Positions 55,025 through 64,000 of a DNA stretch of 64,000 nt are shown in pieces. A program made the translations under genes and the position numbers. How positions within the stretch are numbered: the stretch's first letter is position 1; each line of letters starts with the position of its first letter. The notes beneath the pieces were generated by a model that saw only the letters and a program-made list of their open reading frames with translations, was not told where the DNA came from and made no database searches. The DNA is from Pontederia crassipes. Lineage: Eukaryota; Streptophyta; Magnoliopsida; Commelinales; Pontederiaceae. The stretch covers positions 21,712,552 through 21,776,551 of the forward strand of contig CM060183.1 of assembly GCA_030549335.1 (NCBI GenBank), written 5' to 3'.

Positions 55025-56172
55025 TAAATTACATGATTAGTCCCTCAACTTTTCAACTTTAAGTCGTTTTCAAATTAATCCCCTAATTTCAATTTGTAAC
55101 GAGAATGTCCCTCGTCATTATTATTATTTTTTTTGCACGATTGGGGGGTGGGGTGGCCCCCTTTCTCCGTCACAGCCGGCGAATGGGGAAAGAGGGGCGC
55201 CGGCCCCCCTCGCGCCTTCCTCGTCACCATCGAAGAGAAAAGGGGGCCGGCACGTCGCTGCAGCGGAAGTCGATGGACACCAGTGGCTCGTCGCACCGAT
55301 AGGATACCCTTGAGCTCATTCTTGGCGGCGTTGTGGAAGGCGACATTGACCTCCTCGGCCAGCATCTTCTTCCACATCTGCATGACGAGGTCCACGACCG
55401 TCACGTTGGGCGTGGGCACCCGGAGGGCGATGCCGTTGAGCTTCCCCTTGAGCGACGAGAGGACAAGCACCACCGCCTTGGCGGCCCCAGTGGAGGTCGA
55501 CACAATGTTGTGGGTTGCGGCGCGAAAGCGCCGGAAGTCGTGGTGGCTCACGTCGAGCAACCTCTGGTCACTCGTGTAGGAGTGGGTCGGAGAAAACTGC
55601 TTCACGGCGGTCAACTAAGCAGAAAAGGGGGGCCGGCGCCCCTGTTTCGTCGATCGTGAGGGAGAAACATGGCGGCGTCGGCCCCCGTCGCGTCTTCTTC
55701 GCCGCACGCGAAGGGGGTTGGCGCCCCCCTTTGCGAGCTCGCTCGTTAGTGAGCTCGTAGAGGGGGGCGTCTGCCCCCTTATTTCTTCCTCGCCTTGCGG
55801 CGAGGAAGACGCGAGGGGGGCCGGCGCCCCCCTTTCCCCCTTCGCCGGCCATGATGGAGAAAGGGGGTGCCGGCCCCCCTTCTTCGCTTCGCCGGAGCCG
55901 GCGAAGGGGACGAGTTTCTCCCTTCTTTTTTTTATTTTTAATATTAGCTTATTATATATTTTTAATATTTTATTATTTTTTAATGATGTGGATGAAAGAG
56001 AAACGATCTACGTGCTGACCATGTGTGCAAGGTAATCGGAAAAGTCACTATCACCAGTCAAGAGGACTAATCGTGCAAGAAAATTAAAGATGAGGAACAT
56101 TCTGATTACGAATTGAAATTGGGGGACCAATATAAAAATGACTTAAAGATGGGGGACTAATCGTGTAATTTA
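55025..56172. mobile_element. Gene-capturing TIR element (Pack-type) inserted in the Copia gag
   Basis: Inverted ends of about 90 bp are clear. The left starts TAAATTACATGATTAGTCCC and contains CTTTAAGTCGTTTTCAAATT and AATTTCAATTTGTAACGAGA. The right, reversed, starts TAAATTACACGATTAGTCCC with the same blocks in order. The interior (55140-55930) is very GC-rich, with repeated GGGGCCGGCGCCCCCC-type words, and includes a fragment of chloroplast GAPDH. There is no transposase. A diverged 9-bp duplication (CTCGTTTTC / CCCATTTTT) is possible but weak. Confidence 0.8.
55251..55590 (-). pseudogene. Captured fragment of plastid glyceraldehyde-3-phosphate dehydrogenase (GAPA/GAPB type)
   Basis: Read on the minus strand, about 113 codons match the plastid NADP-GAPDH catalytic domain: [53 protein letters not shown] and ELKGILSV. 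A one-base deletion near 55300 shifts the frame, after which the expected DEPLVS.DFRCSDV stretch continues. Both ends of the parent gene are missing. The real enzyme reduces 1,3-bisphosphoglycerate in the Calvin cycle; this piece lacks the NAD(P)-binding domain and cannot do so. The donor gene is not in this window. Confidence 0.9.
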
Positions 56173-56272
56173 CCCCCCATTTTTAAGTATAACGAAGGAA
56201 GAAATCAACTTAGTGCAAATATTGTTTCAACAAGTCAGTCTACAGAAACTAATGCAGACAGCTATGATACCA

Positions 56273-56519
56273 TGTTGGAATTCGTAAGATCAGTGAATTT
56301 GACGTTGATCTCTTATGTTGTGCTTGACATCGACAAAGGAACAAACGACAATGGAGAGAGTGTGCAGATGAAAATTTTATTCAAATGAAAGAACCAACCA
56401 CATCTGTCACTCCCCTTCCCCTTCTAGTTTTATAGCTGGACTATAAAACGTAACGGCGAAATAAATGTTACAAGAAATCGAAATGCTACAAACACTGGAA
56501 TGATACAAAAATACCAACA
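56273..56519 (-). repeat. Copia-type LTR, minus orientation
   Basis: On the minus strand it starts TGTTGGTATTTTTGTATCATTCCA and ends TTACGAATTCCAACA, followed by TGGTATCATAGC, a primer-binding-site-like sequence. It matches the plus-oriented LTR at 53850-54080. Together they form an inverted LTR pair about 2.2 kb apart. Confidence 0.88.
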
Positions 56520-56592
56520 CTTCGCACTCCAATTTTTCAATTTAAAATTTTGGGGGAAAACCATGATGTTTGTTTATAAAATGTGAAAAAAA

Positions 56593-56903
56593 TGTTAAAG
56601 AACAAAGAAACAGAGGTCAATCTCCTCGAGTGGTCGCCGAAGGTACGCCTGAAGAGAGGAAGAAAACAAAAGGGAAAGAGTTGGATGCAGGAGAGAGAAG
56701 AAGAAGAAAAGCAGAGAAAAGAAAATTTCTATTAAGATTGAAAAGACACTCACAACTTCTCAAACTACAATTACAACCACCTGATCCTATTTGTACTAAT
56801 ACTAAGCAATTATGTACTAATACTATGCAGTTAATCATGCTTCATGTATCCTTCAGGCGACAATGACACCAGAAAAGATGACGTCAACATATGATTTCCA
56901 ACA
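56593..56903 (-). repeat. 3' LTR of the non-autonomous element
   Basis: 311 bp; on the minus strand it begins TGTTGGAAATCATATG and ends TTTAACA. It is similar over its length to 58359-58742 apart from the GA expansion there and small indels. Confidence 0.85.
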
Positions 56904-58358
56904 AGCCCCCTCAAGTCGTCGCCGGGAAGAAACTAAATGGCGGCGACTTGAAGTTATCATTAATAGTAGAATAGATCGACAATAGCATTTTATCGAACAC
57001 TTGTAATTCGTCGAATAGTGGAGAAGACAAACAACACGAAATCGCCCCTCCCTTTGATGCACCAAACACTTGTTGAAGAAATATATCGTTGTCGGCAGAA
57101 CATGCAACAAGGCTATGATCTAGAGAGATGAGATCCCGAACATCTGCAAGTCGGCGCAATGATAGTAGGACAACTTGAAGGGAAGTGCGACAACAGCTAG
57201 AGATGCTAGATGTTGGTTTATGTAGATGCCTGGCAATTCGTCGAACACCTGAACAACACAAAATCGTTTGTGGTTGATGAGCTATAACAACAAAAGAAAG
57301 AAAAAACAAAAGACAATCCATCACCGGAGACGAAGGTGATGAACAAGAAGTAGATAGACAATGATGAGCGGCGATCTTTGCCGTGAAGGAACCAAACTTC
57401 ACAATAGGCTCCAACAAGTTGTAACCGGCAAATGATCAAAAGGCGATGTACTTTGCCTCTGTGAAAATAAGAAACGACTGATCGCCGAAAGAGGAAACCA
57501 AGATGCATACGTCGTAGGGCAATAAGAACATGGAGGTTAAGCCCCAATAATCCGACAATAACGCCGACGAAATCAATGAGCCAAAAACTTGGAAAATGGA
57601 CGAAGAATGGAATGAAGAAGTGGAGATGATACTCCATTATACTTGAGCTCTGAAGCTCAAAAATGGTGACGACGCTTGCAGAAACTCTGAACGATCGTCG
57701 ATTACGATCAACCACCGACAAATTAGAGAGGTTAAGCTCTGGACACAAATGTTGTCGACCAACAATCAAACGACCAGTTGAGGAACGAGTAAAGTGTTCC
57801 ATCCCCGGAGGAAGCAAGATTCTGACAGTTGACAACAACGTTGGGCAAAAACCAATGACGAAAACATGAAAAATGACACCGATTTCCAAAAATGGACATC
57901 AAATGCCACAATTCGCCATAGGAGCATATAGGCATGAAATTCGATGAAATCGTTGGTACAACTTTGATGATAACCAACAACAATGGAAGGGAGATAAAAC
58001 TTCAAAGAAATCTAGAGATATGAAGATGAGTACGCCAATGAAAATGGTCGATGAATTCCATCGAATAGAAGAGGCCAAAAAACTAAAACCCGAAGAACAG
58101 ATTCAGAAAAAAAATAAGATGCCTGAGAAGAAGAATTCGAGCTACAAAGGGAAAAAACAATGAAGAACAGTTGAAGAAGAAACGAAAAATAAATTCTGTG
58201 GCCGATGAAGAAAACCTGGAGCCATCTAAGTCAGTGTCGCTTCAAACGTTGACAATCGATGCATAGGAGTGATCATCGACGAAGTATAGCTACTGACGAG
58301 CGGCGAAACAGGTCGGCCGGAGCATCCATGGATCAAAGAAGCTGAGGCTCTGATACCA

Positions 58359-58466
58359 TGTTAAGAAATAGAGGTCAAGCTCATCGAGTGGTCGCCGAAG
58401 ATGGCTGCGGAAGGTACGCTTGAAGAGGAAGAAAACAAAAGGGAAAGAGTTGAACGTGGGGGGGGG

Positions 58467-58529
<63 letters not shown>

Positions 58530-58742
58530 AGAAGAAGAAGAAGAAGAAGAAAAGCAGAGAAAAGGAAATTTCTATTAAGATTGAAAAGGCACTTACAACT
58601 TCTCAGGCTACAATTACGACCACCTGATCCTATTTATACTAATACTAAGCAATTACGTACTAATACTAAGCAATTACAAAGGAAATAAATCCTTCAGGCG
58701 ACGATGACACCGGAGAATATGACATCGACATGATTTCCAACA
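58359..58742 (-). repeat. 5' LTR of the non-autonomous element, with GA expansion
   Basis: 384 bp; on the minus strand it begins TGTTGGAAATCATGTCG and ends CTTAACA. It is about 70 bp longer than its partner, chiefly because of a G run, a (GA)n array (58469-58527) and a GAA array (58527-58551). Confidence 0.85.
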
Positions 58743-59566
58743 GGAAGCAGTCGGTGAAGTATAGATGACATATTTCATTCAAATAAAAATTGCACTGGAG
58801 CAGTACTCTATTTTAAGCACTTTTTATATGATTTTATGATTTTTAAAGTGAGTTTGTAATCTCGAAAGGGGTCTATCCAAATAATATATCCTGATCATTC
58901 TTTTTAAGGCGTTCAATTGATTTCATTAATATTTAGTTACATTAGAATAACAAATATTGCAGTAAATATTTCCCAACCAAACTCATTTGAGTCAAGAAAT
59001 TTGTTCTGTTGTTCTCGTCTCGTGCTCTTCTTGGGCTGGGCCTAAATGTCTACAATAAAAAATGGATTTGAAAGACTATGGGACATTATTGGAAATTTGG
59101 GGGACAATTTAACTGCTTGTTTGGATTAAATAATCTTTTTACATTAGTTATGTGGGTGAGTAGAGTGGCTATCATTACACTAAATTAATGAAATAAGAAA
59201 GAATTAATAATTTTAGTTCAAATTAACACCTCTCTCCTTGGTGAATCCATGGATCAAATTTCAACCGACTCGTATTAAGTCAAATCGGATCAAATTTGGA
59301 TTAACTTTTTTTAACTCGATTTGATGATCCTAACCATCCGACCTGAGTCAAGATGACTCGGTTTGAATCCGGTTTAACTCTAAAAAAATTTTCAACCCCA
59401 TCCAAACTGACTTTACCAAGGTAGATTAAAGTCATGGACCCAAATCATGAACACACCTATATATAATGAAATAATTTTTGTTATTAAATTCATCATCTTC
59501 TGTAATTTATTATTCAAACACATCACATCACTCCACCTCTTTTCACCCTTTCATTATTTAACTGCC

Positions 59567-60632
59567 AAACCATTATTGACAGGGCCAGACCGAACCGGCC
59601 GGTCGGACCAGTTCGACTGCTGATCAGACACAAATCCAGCCCACATGAAGCCCTAGAACTGAACCTCCATTTGAACCAGATCGAACCGGTCAAAACTGGT
59701 TAAAACTGGCCAAAAGCCAAAAAATTGAGTTGAACTACATTTTTAGACCAACCGATTTATTTTTATTTTGTTATGAGATCATTTGATAAAATTTATTATT
59801 ATAAATTTAAAAAATATCCAAAGATGGACTTTATCCATAAATATTCATATTGTCCCATTAGTCTCCCTATTTATTAATAGTTGTCTATTTACTCTCGCTT
59901 TACTACTACTATTAATGTGGGACTATCTTTGTACACTCATTTGTTCTTTTTCTCTTCATTTAATCTTGAATTTATTAAACTTTCAGCTTTAACTTATTAA
60001 TTACAATCTTATTTATTTTTTTAATATTATAAATGTATATTATAATATAAATTAATTATATATTTATTATATTAATATAATATTTATCATATTAGATAAA
60101 TTAATTATGAACGAATTGTGCAAACTTCTTTGTTATATGTATAATATACTTAGTATAGTATAATATTATATATAATAATATATATACACAACTTTAAATT
60201 TCTTTAATTTGATATATAATAAGTCAAATTAAATAGTTAAATGCTACTTATACTATATATTTATTTATAAAGTATACAATATTGTCATAATATTCTGAAA
60301 AAAATGTATTCGTTGCTTCTAACATAAAAAATAAAGATATGAAATACATAAAAAAACAATCAATAGAAAATTTGTATATAGTAATCAAATTCAATAAGAT
60401 TTTAATTTATTAAGTGTATAATAATTTTAATATCAAATCTGAAAATGAATTATAAATTTATTATTATGATTGTTATTTTTTCTTTTGTGTAATTACATTT
60501 TGATATTATATATATATATATATATAATTACTATATCATATTAAATATAATATTTTATTACTATCCGGTCCGATCGGTCCGACCTGAAATAAATACTTAT
60601 CCGGGTCATCGTCCGGTCCTAATAACATTGTG
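59567..60632. mobile_element. MITE-like element with ACCGG-rich ends, copy 2
   Basis: The left part has GGCCAGACCGAACCGGCCGGTCGGACC, and the right part, reversed, has GTTATTAGGACCGGACGATGACCCGG followed by GGTCGGACCGATCGGACCGG. The interior is AT-rich with no transposase. Boundaries are uncertain. Confidence 0.4.
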
Positions 60633-60861
60633 CCAAACAAGTCCTAAGAGTGCAAGACTAGTTCATTTTTGTTTTAATGTACACTTAGAACGTTTGGGGA
60701 ATTCTATTTTCATATTTCCATTGGAAGTTAGATAATTTTAATGCAACAAAAGAAAATAGAAATCTCTTATAAATATATCTCACTATATCGTAATTCACAA
60801 CTTGTTTCAGTTCCCTTGGTGAAATTCCAATCTTTTCTACCTGTGTTTTTTTATTGTCTCT

Positions 60862-61912
60862 CAAGCACTGTTTTTAAAATTGGACCGGACTGGCCAGTTC
60901 GACCAGTTCAACCTTGAATCGGCTGTCATGTTGGTTCGGATTTTTTTTTAAAATAAAAAATGACAAAAAAAACCAGATTGAATCGGTTCAATCTGGTTTT
61001 TCATTTTTTGTACTAAAAAAAATGAAAATCTAGGATTTTCAATGGTAGAATGAAATGAAAAAGGAAATAAAATGGATCATTATCAAAAGTAAAAAAAATG
61101 GTTCAGCCAAGTGTTTTATTTTTGTATGAAAAAATGTAAATTTGGAAATTTTAATGATAGAATCAAATAAAAAGAAAAGGAATAAGTAATTTTGAAAGGA
61201 GAAAAAAAGTAAGTGATGAGGTACAAAAAAGTGAGAAATTTAAGGAGAGAATGCAGTGAGACATTTAAGGAGGAAAAAAGGGAGTGAGAGAAAAAGTAAA
61301 ATGGAAATAATTGAATGAAAAAGTAGAAATAATTTAATAAAAAATATGAAATGGAAAGTTATTGGCCTAAGTAATAATTAAATTAAAAAAGATTTAACCG
61401 CAGCAAATAAAAGAATAAAAATATTTATGAGTTAAAAGAATAGAGATCAATTTCATTCTTTAATTTTTCTTGACGTTAAATAATTTATTCAGTTTTTCAT
61501 AATATTTTTATTATAATAATAAATCTAAATAAAATTAAATCATTCATCTTACTACCTTTTAAATATAATGGACTTCAATAATGAACATATTTTTAATAGT
61601 ATAAATATTTCATATTATTTTAATATAATGAGTCTTAAACTTTCTATTTTTATTTTTGTTCAAGTATATTAATCTTATAAAAAATTAGAATAGATTTTGG
61701 ATGATTTTATTAATTAAAAATCACTTAGAAAATATTTAAATTAATATTCAATACTAAAAAGATATTTTCTAAATATTTTCTATATTCTTTCTAGAGTTTT
61801 ATTCTTAATATATCTTTAAAATAATAACTAAATAATATTTTAATAAAAAAATAGTTTTATCCAATTAAATTCGATTAAACCGATCGAACTAGGGTTTTAA
61901 AAACATTGCTCT
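60862..61912. mobile_element. MITE-like element with ACCGG-rich ends, copy 3
   Basis: The left end GCACTGTTTTTAAAATTGGACC pairs with the reversed right end GCAATGTTTTTAAAACCCTAG, and CCGG/GGTTCGA-type blocks follow. The AT-rich core of about 1 kb has no domain. Confidence 0.55.
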
Positions 61913-62218
61913 GAAGTTTGAACATACTCTAGGAACCGTTCAGCGCAAGTAGCACCTGCAGCATATATATGTACTATGCTAAAACTACATCCATCCGATA
62001 TAATGAAAAATAGAAATTACTGCACATGAAATCCATTATCAGTATCATGATTCATATAAGTACAGATCAAGCATAATAACTACATCATCGTTATGTACTT
62101 TTCAAGTGACACTTGTTTATTTCAGATCCCTATCTCACAATTAATAGTGTTAGTGTATATATGCACACTAACATCGATCAATCATATCTACTTCACATCG
62201 ATTCTGTGACCCGATAAA

Positions 62219-63189
62219 TTAACCTTGCAATATATCTGTCCCTCTGGTGCTTCTACTCGCGTCTCTGTCAATACTTTCAATGATGGCTTCCCCAATCCCT
62301 TCACCAATTCCTTCTATCAGACCTCCAACAATTCCCAAGAATGCATCCGCAGCAAACCTTGCCGCTGCTCCGAGCACGTTGGCCTTCTTCGGAGTTGTAA
62401 TGCCATGAACGTAGAGTCCATTGACCATGACCTTGGCGCAGACCGCATGAAGGCAATAGTAGCATTCCGGACAGTGGTACATCTGGCCAGATCTCTTCCT
62501 CCGGCACAGATCGCATACGGAGCTCAAATGATCGACCATGGCGGCTTTGGATGGAGAAATGCGCAGGGGGTGTTGATGAGTGGAGAAAACCATCTCTGCG
62601 TTCATCGACGCGCAACAAGGGTGCATCTCGAAGCTGCACGACGTGCAACGAAACCCGCACCCTTTCGACGATTTGCCACAGACATTGCATCTCGAACGAA
62701 GAAAGCCACCTTATATAAATTTGATTTCAGTTTTTCACATCACATATAAGAAAAAACGTGAGTTAAGTAACTGTTCATGCAGTCCGTGGATGATCAGCTT
62801 GTTGATTTCATGCGTGATCCATATAAATATATACCTGGTCTAGCGACGAAGACCAACTGGTGCTTCTGGTGGAATGGATGGTTATACAGAAAAGGAGGAG
62901 CAAGTGCGCAGAATTCATGCAGGTCGTACTCACAAGTATGGCATCTGAACCTTTTGCCAGCGCCGTGCTCCTTGCAGCCCATGCATGTGAAGAGGTACGG
63001 CAGATCAGCTCGAAACAAGGGATGCTGTGGATGGCCAAAATGGAAGAGCCCATCCGCCATGGCCGGGAGATCCGCTCCAGGAGGCGATGTGCCTGCCTTT
63101 TCCGATTGCACGACAGCGAGGGCATTGCTGCTCATGCCTCTACGTCCTTCTTTGAGGGCTCCTTTAGATGGAAAGCAACATGCCGCCAT
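62219..63189 (-). CDS. DC1-domain (Cys/His-rich C1-like) protein
   Basis: Two exons on the minus strand: 63189-62835 and 62709-62219, with one GT-AG intron (125 bp, phase 1), giving 281 residues. Three DC1 zinc-binding modules are visible in order: HFGHPQHPL...FTCMGCKE...RFRCHTCEYDLHEFCA; HPFHQKHQL...RCNVCGK...GFRCTSCSFEMHPCCA; and HQHPLRI...VCDLCRRK...YHCPECYYCLHAVCA. The tail is Gly/Ile/Ala-rich (FLGIVGGLIEGIGEGIGEAI), likely a membrane-associating or amphipathic helix. DC1 proteins are plant-specific, often stress- or hormone-responsive and possibly lipid- or diacylglycerol-binding; no catalytic role is known. The start is uncertain: ATGs at 63195, 63189 and 63135 are all in frame. Confidence 0.87.
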
Positions 63190-63228
63190 TTGCATGCAAC
63201 GTACGTGCGTGATCTTACCGTGTGATTG

Positions 63229-63238
63229 AATATATACT
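63229..63238 (-). promoter_or_regulatory. Possible TATA box of the DC1 gene
   Basis: On the minus strand AGTATATATT lies about 40 bases upstream of the 63189 ATG and about 95 bases upstream of the 63135 ATG. If it is used, transcription would start near 63200, leaving a very short leader for the upper ATG and a more usual one for the lower ATG. Confidence 0.35.
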
Positions 63239-63239
63239 A

Positions 63240-64000
63240 AAAAGTGGAGTAACAATGCGATTAACTGAGCACATGGACATGCATTAGTTGCGATGCAGGG
63301 GGATTCGATTAAGACGTCAAATTTTTTTAGTCATTTTGCTCAGTACAGCTGTATGGAAATAGTTCCAATTGAAACCCTACAACGTTTCCGGCTGATCCAA
63401 AAGCAGATATTGACGAAGAGATTTGAAGAATAGTGCTATGTCATAATCTTACAGGAAAACCGATCTATTGAACTGTTTAGCAAGAAGATCCAAAAGATCA
63501 TGAACGACATATTTACATATCAGCCGTTTCATGAAGAACAACCGAGTAAGTGAAAATTTTTTTTTTCGTCAACAAGATTGGAAGAAATTAAATTGCTCTC
63601 GTAATGAAGCAATGAGCACTTCTTCTTGTAATAATAGATTCTTAGCACACCAGATGAGTTTAGTCTTCTACGTTACGAAGATGCTAATCATCCCTCACCA
63701 TTAATGAATGGAACGACCATGTTAATTAACCATTTGGTAGAACAAGCTAGTGAACAATATCTTGCATCTTACTCGTTAGCCTGTAAATTGTCTACTAATG
63801 TAAACTTGTGATATGACATTTCCTGTCAATGAAAGCCAATTAGATTCATGAAGATCCAGCTGTATACATATAATAAAGGATCGATTTTAGATGGGAGAAC
63901 TGGCATTGTCTGTATTTTTTCCGTTCGCTAGAACTGGCATTGTCCTTTGCTGCAACATAAGAATATGTGGTCGAGACGCTTACAGTGCCAATATGTTGCT
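63240..64000. other. Region upstream of the DC1 gene
   Basis: AT-rich DNA to the window end. No gene, RNA gene or clear repeat is recognised. Confidence 0.5.

Larger units (their letters stand above)
54228..56270 (+). pseudogene. Copia gag remnant split by a TIR element
   Basis: From the ATG at 54228 the sequence encodes a Copia gag start (SSPLHLNASDS, then NYSVWR), with a stop at 54347-54349 and later frame changes. The 54703-54894 part matches the UBN2-type core (QQKMYKFLMGLEDSYVHVRSQILL), and 54970-54990 shows a CDYCQG zinc-knuckle-like start. The frame resumes after 56172 (KYNEGRNQLSANIVSTSQS). The TIR element at 55025-56172 interrupts it. Not functional. Confidence 0.85.
56593..58742 (-). 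mobile_element. Non-autonomous LTR retrotransposon (minus strand)
   Basis: Two direct LTRs (56593-56903 and 58359-58742) flank a ~1.45 kb interior. Read on the minus strand, the 5' LTR (58742 to 58359) is followed at once by TGGTATCAGAGCC, a good initiator-Met-tRNA primer-binding site, and the interior ends with the purine-rich CTTGAGGGGGCTTG before the 3' LTR. No gag, integrase, RT or RNase H motif is seen. The longest interior frame (57889 to 57218, minus, 223 codons) is Leu/Phe/Ser-rich without a domain. It would depend on proteins from another Copia-like element. No clear target-site duplication. Confidence 0.85.
58743..62215. other. AT-rich intergenic DNA with ACCGG-ended repeats
   Basis: No gene is supported. 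Besides the two elements listed separately, the stretch 59245-59400 has a run of CGACTC/GGATC/TCGGTTTGAATCCGG words that may be another small repeat. The rest is AT-rich. Confidence 0.5.

Noticed and set aside
55133-55760. Plus-strand frames of 81-148 codons in the GC-rich element
   Set aside because: The recognisable GAPDH match is on the minus strand, so these are shadows and GC-driven openings.
57218-57889. 223-codon minus frame as a host gene
   Set aside because: It lies inside the non-autonomous LTR element and has no recognised domain; treated as element interior.

Overview
The window is nuclear genomic DNA of a flowering plant. It holds intron-rich genes with GT-AG introns, AT-rich intergenic DNA, plant-type families (long SBP-box factor with ankyrin tail, DC1 zinc-finger protein, plant subtilase, PP7 phosphatase), and Copia, RTE-LINE and TIR-element debris. 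GC-rich first exons and a GC-rich captured GAPDH piece lean towards a monocot, but this is inference and the species is not identified.

Layout. 1.56-7.57 kb: a five-exon PP7 serine/threonine phosphatase (+), with a 5'-truncated RTE-type LINE in its last intron and a degenerate duplicate of the start of its last exon. 9.37-13.96 kb: a decayed Copia LTR retrotransposon (+). 14-20 kb: no gene; GC-rich degenerate ~270-300 bp tandem modules (17.6-18.5 kb) and (AAT)n arrays. 20.38-24.95 kb: a Glu-rich coiled-coil protein with a C-terminal membrane anchor (+), a 43-residue internal tandem repeat and a short RTE-tailed element in its intron. 26.22-30.50 kb: an eleven-exon secreted subtilase (+). 30.5-46.3 kb: gene-poor DNA with MITE-like elements, LTR relics, microsatellites and a long-TIR element at 44.1-44.8 kb. 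46.57-50.94 kb: a ten-exon SPL14-class SBP transcription factor (+). 52-58.7 kb: a nested transposon cluster (RTE-tailed short element; a Copia gag between inverted LTRs; a TIR element carrying a piece of chloroplast GAPDH; a non-autonomous minus-strand LTR element). 58.7-62.2 kb: AT-rich DNA with an ACCGG-ended repeat family. 62.22-63.19 kb: a two-exon DC1-domain protein (-).

The five genes do not form a pathway; each is an independent plant transcription unit. No new multi-gene system is evident. The strongest unusual observations are the GAPDH-capturing TIR element, the Copia gag flanked by inverted LTRs, the nested RTE insertions with readable target-site duplications, the duplicated splice acceptor/exon start in PP7, and a 120-nt frame-neutral intron in the SPL gene.
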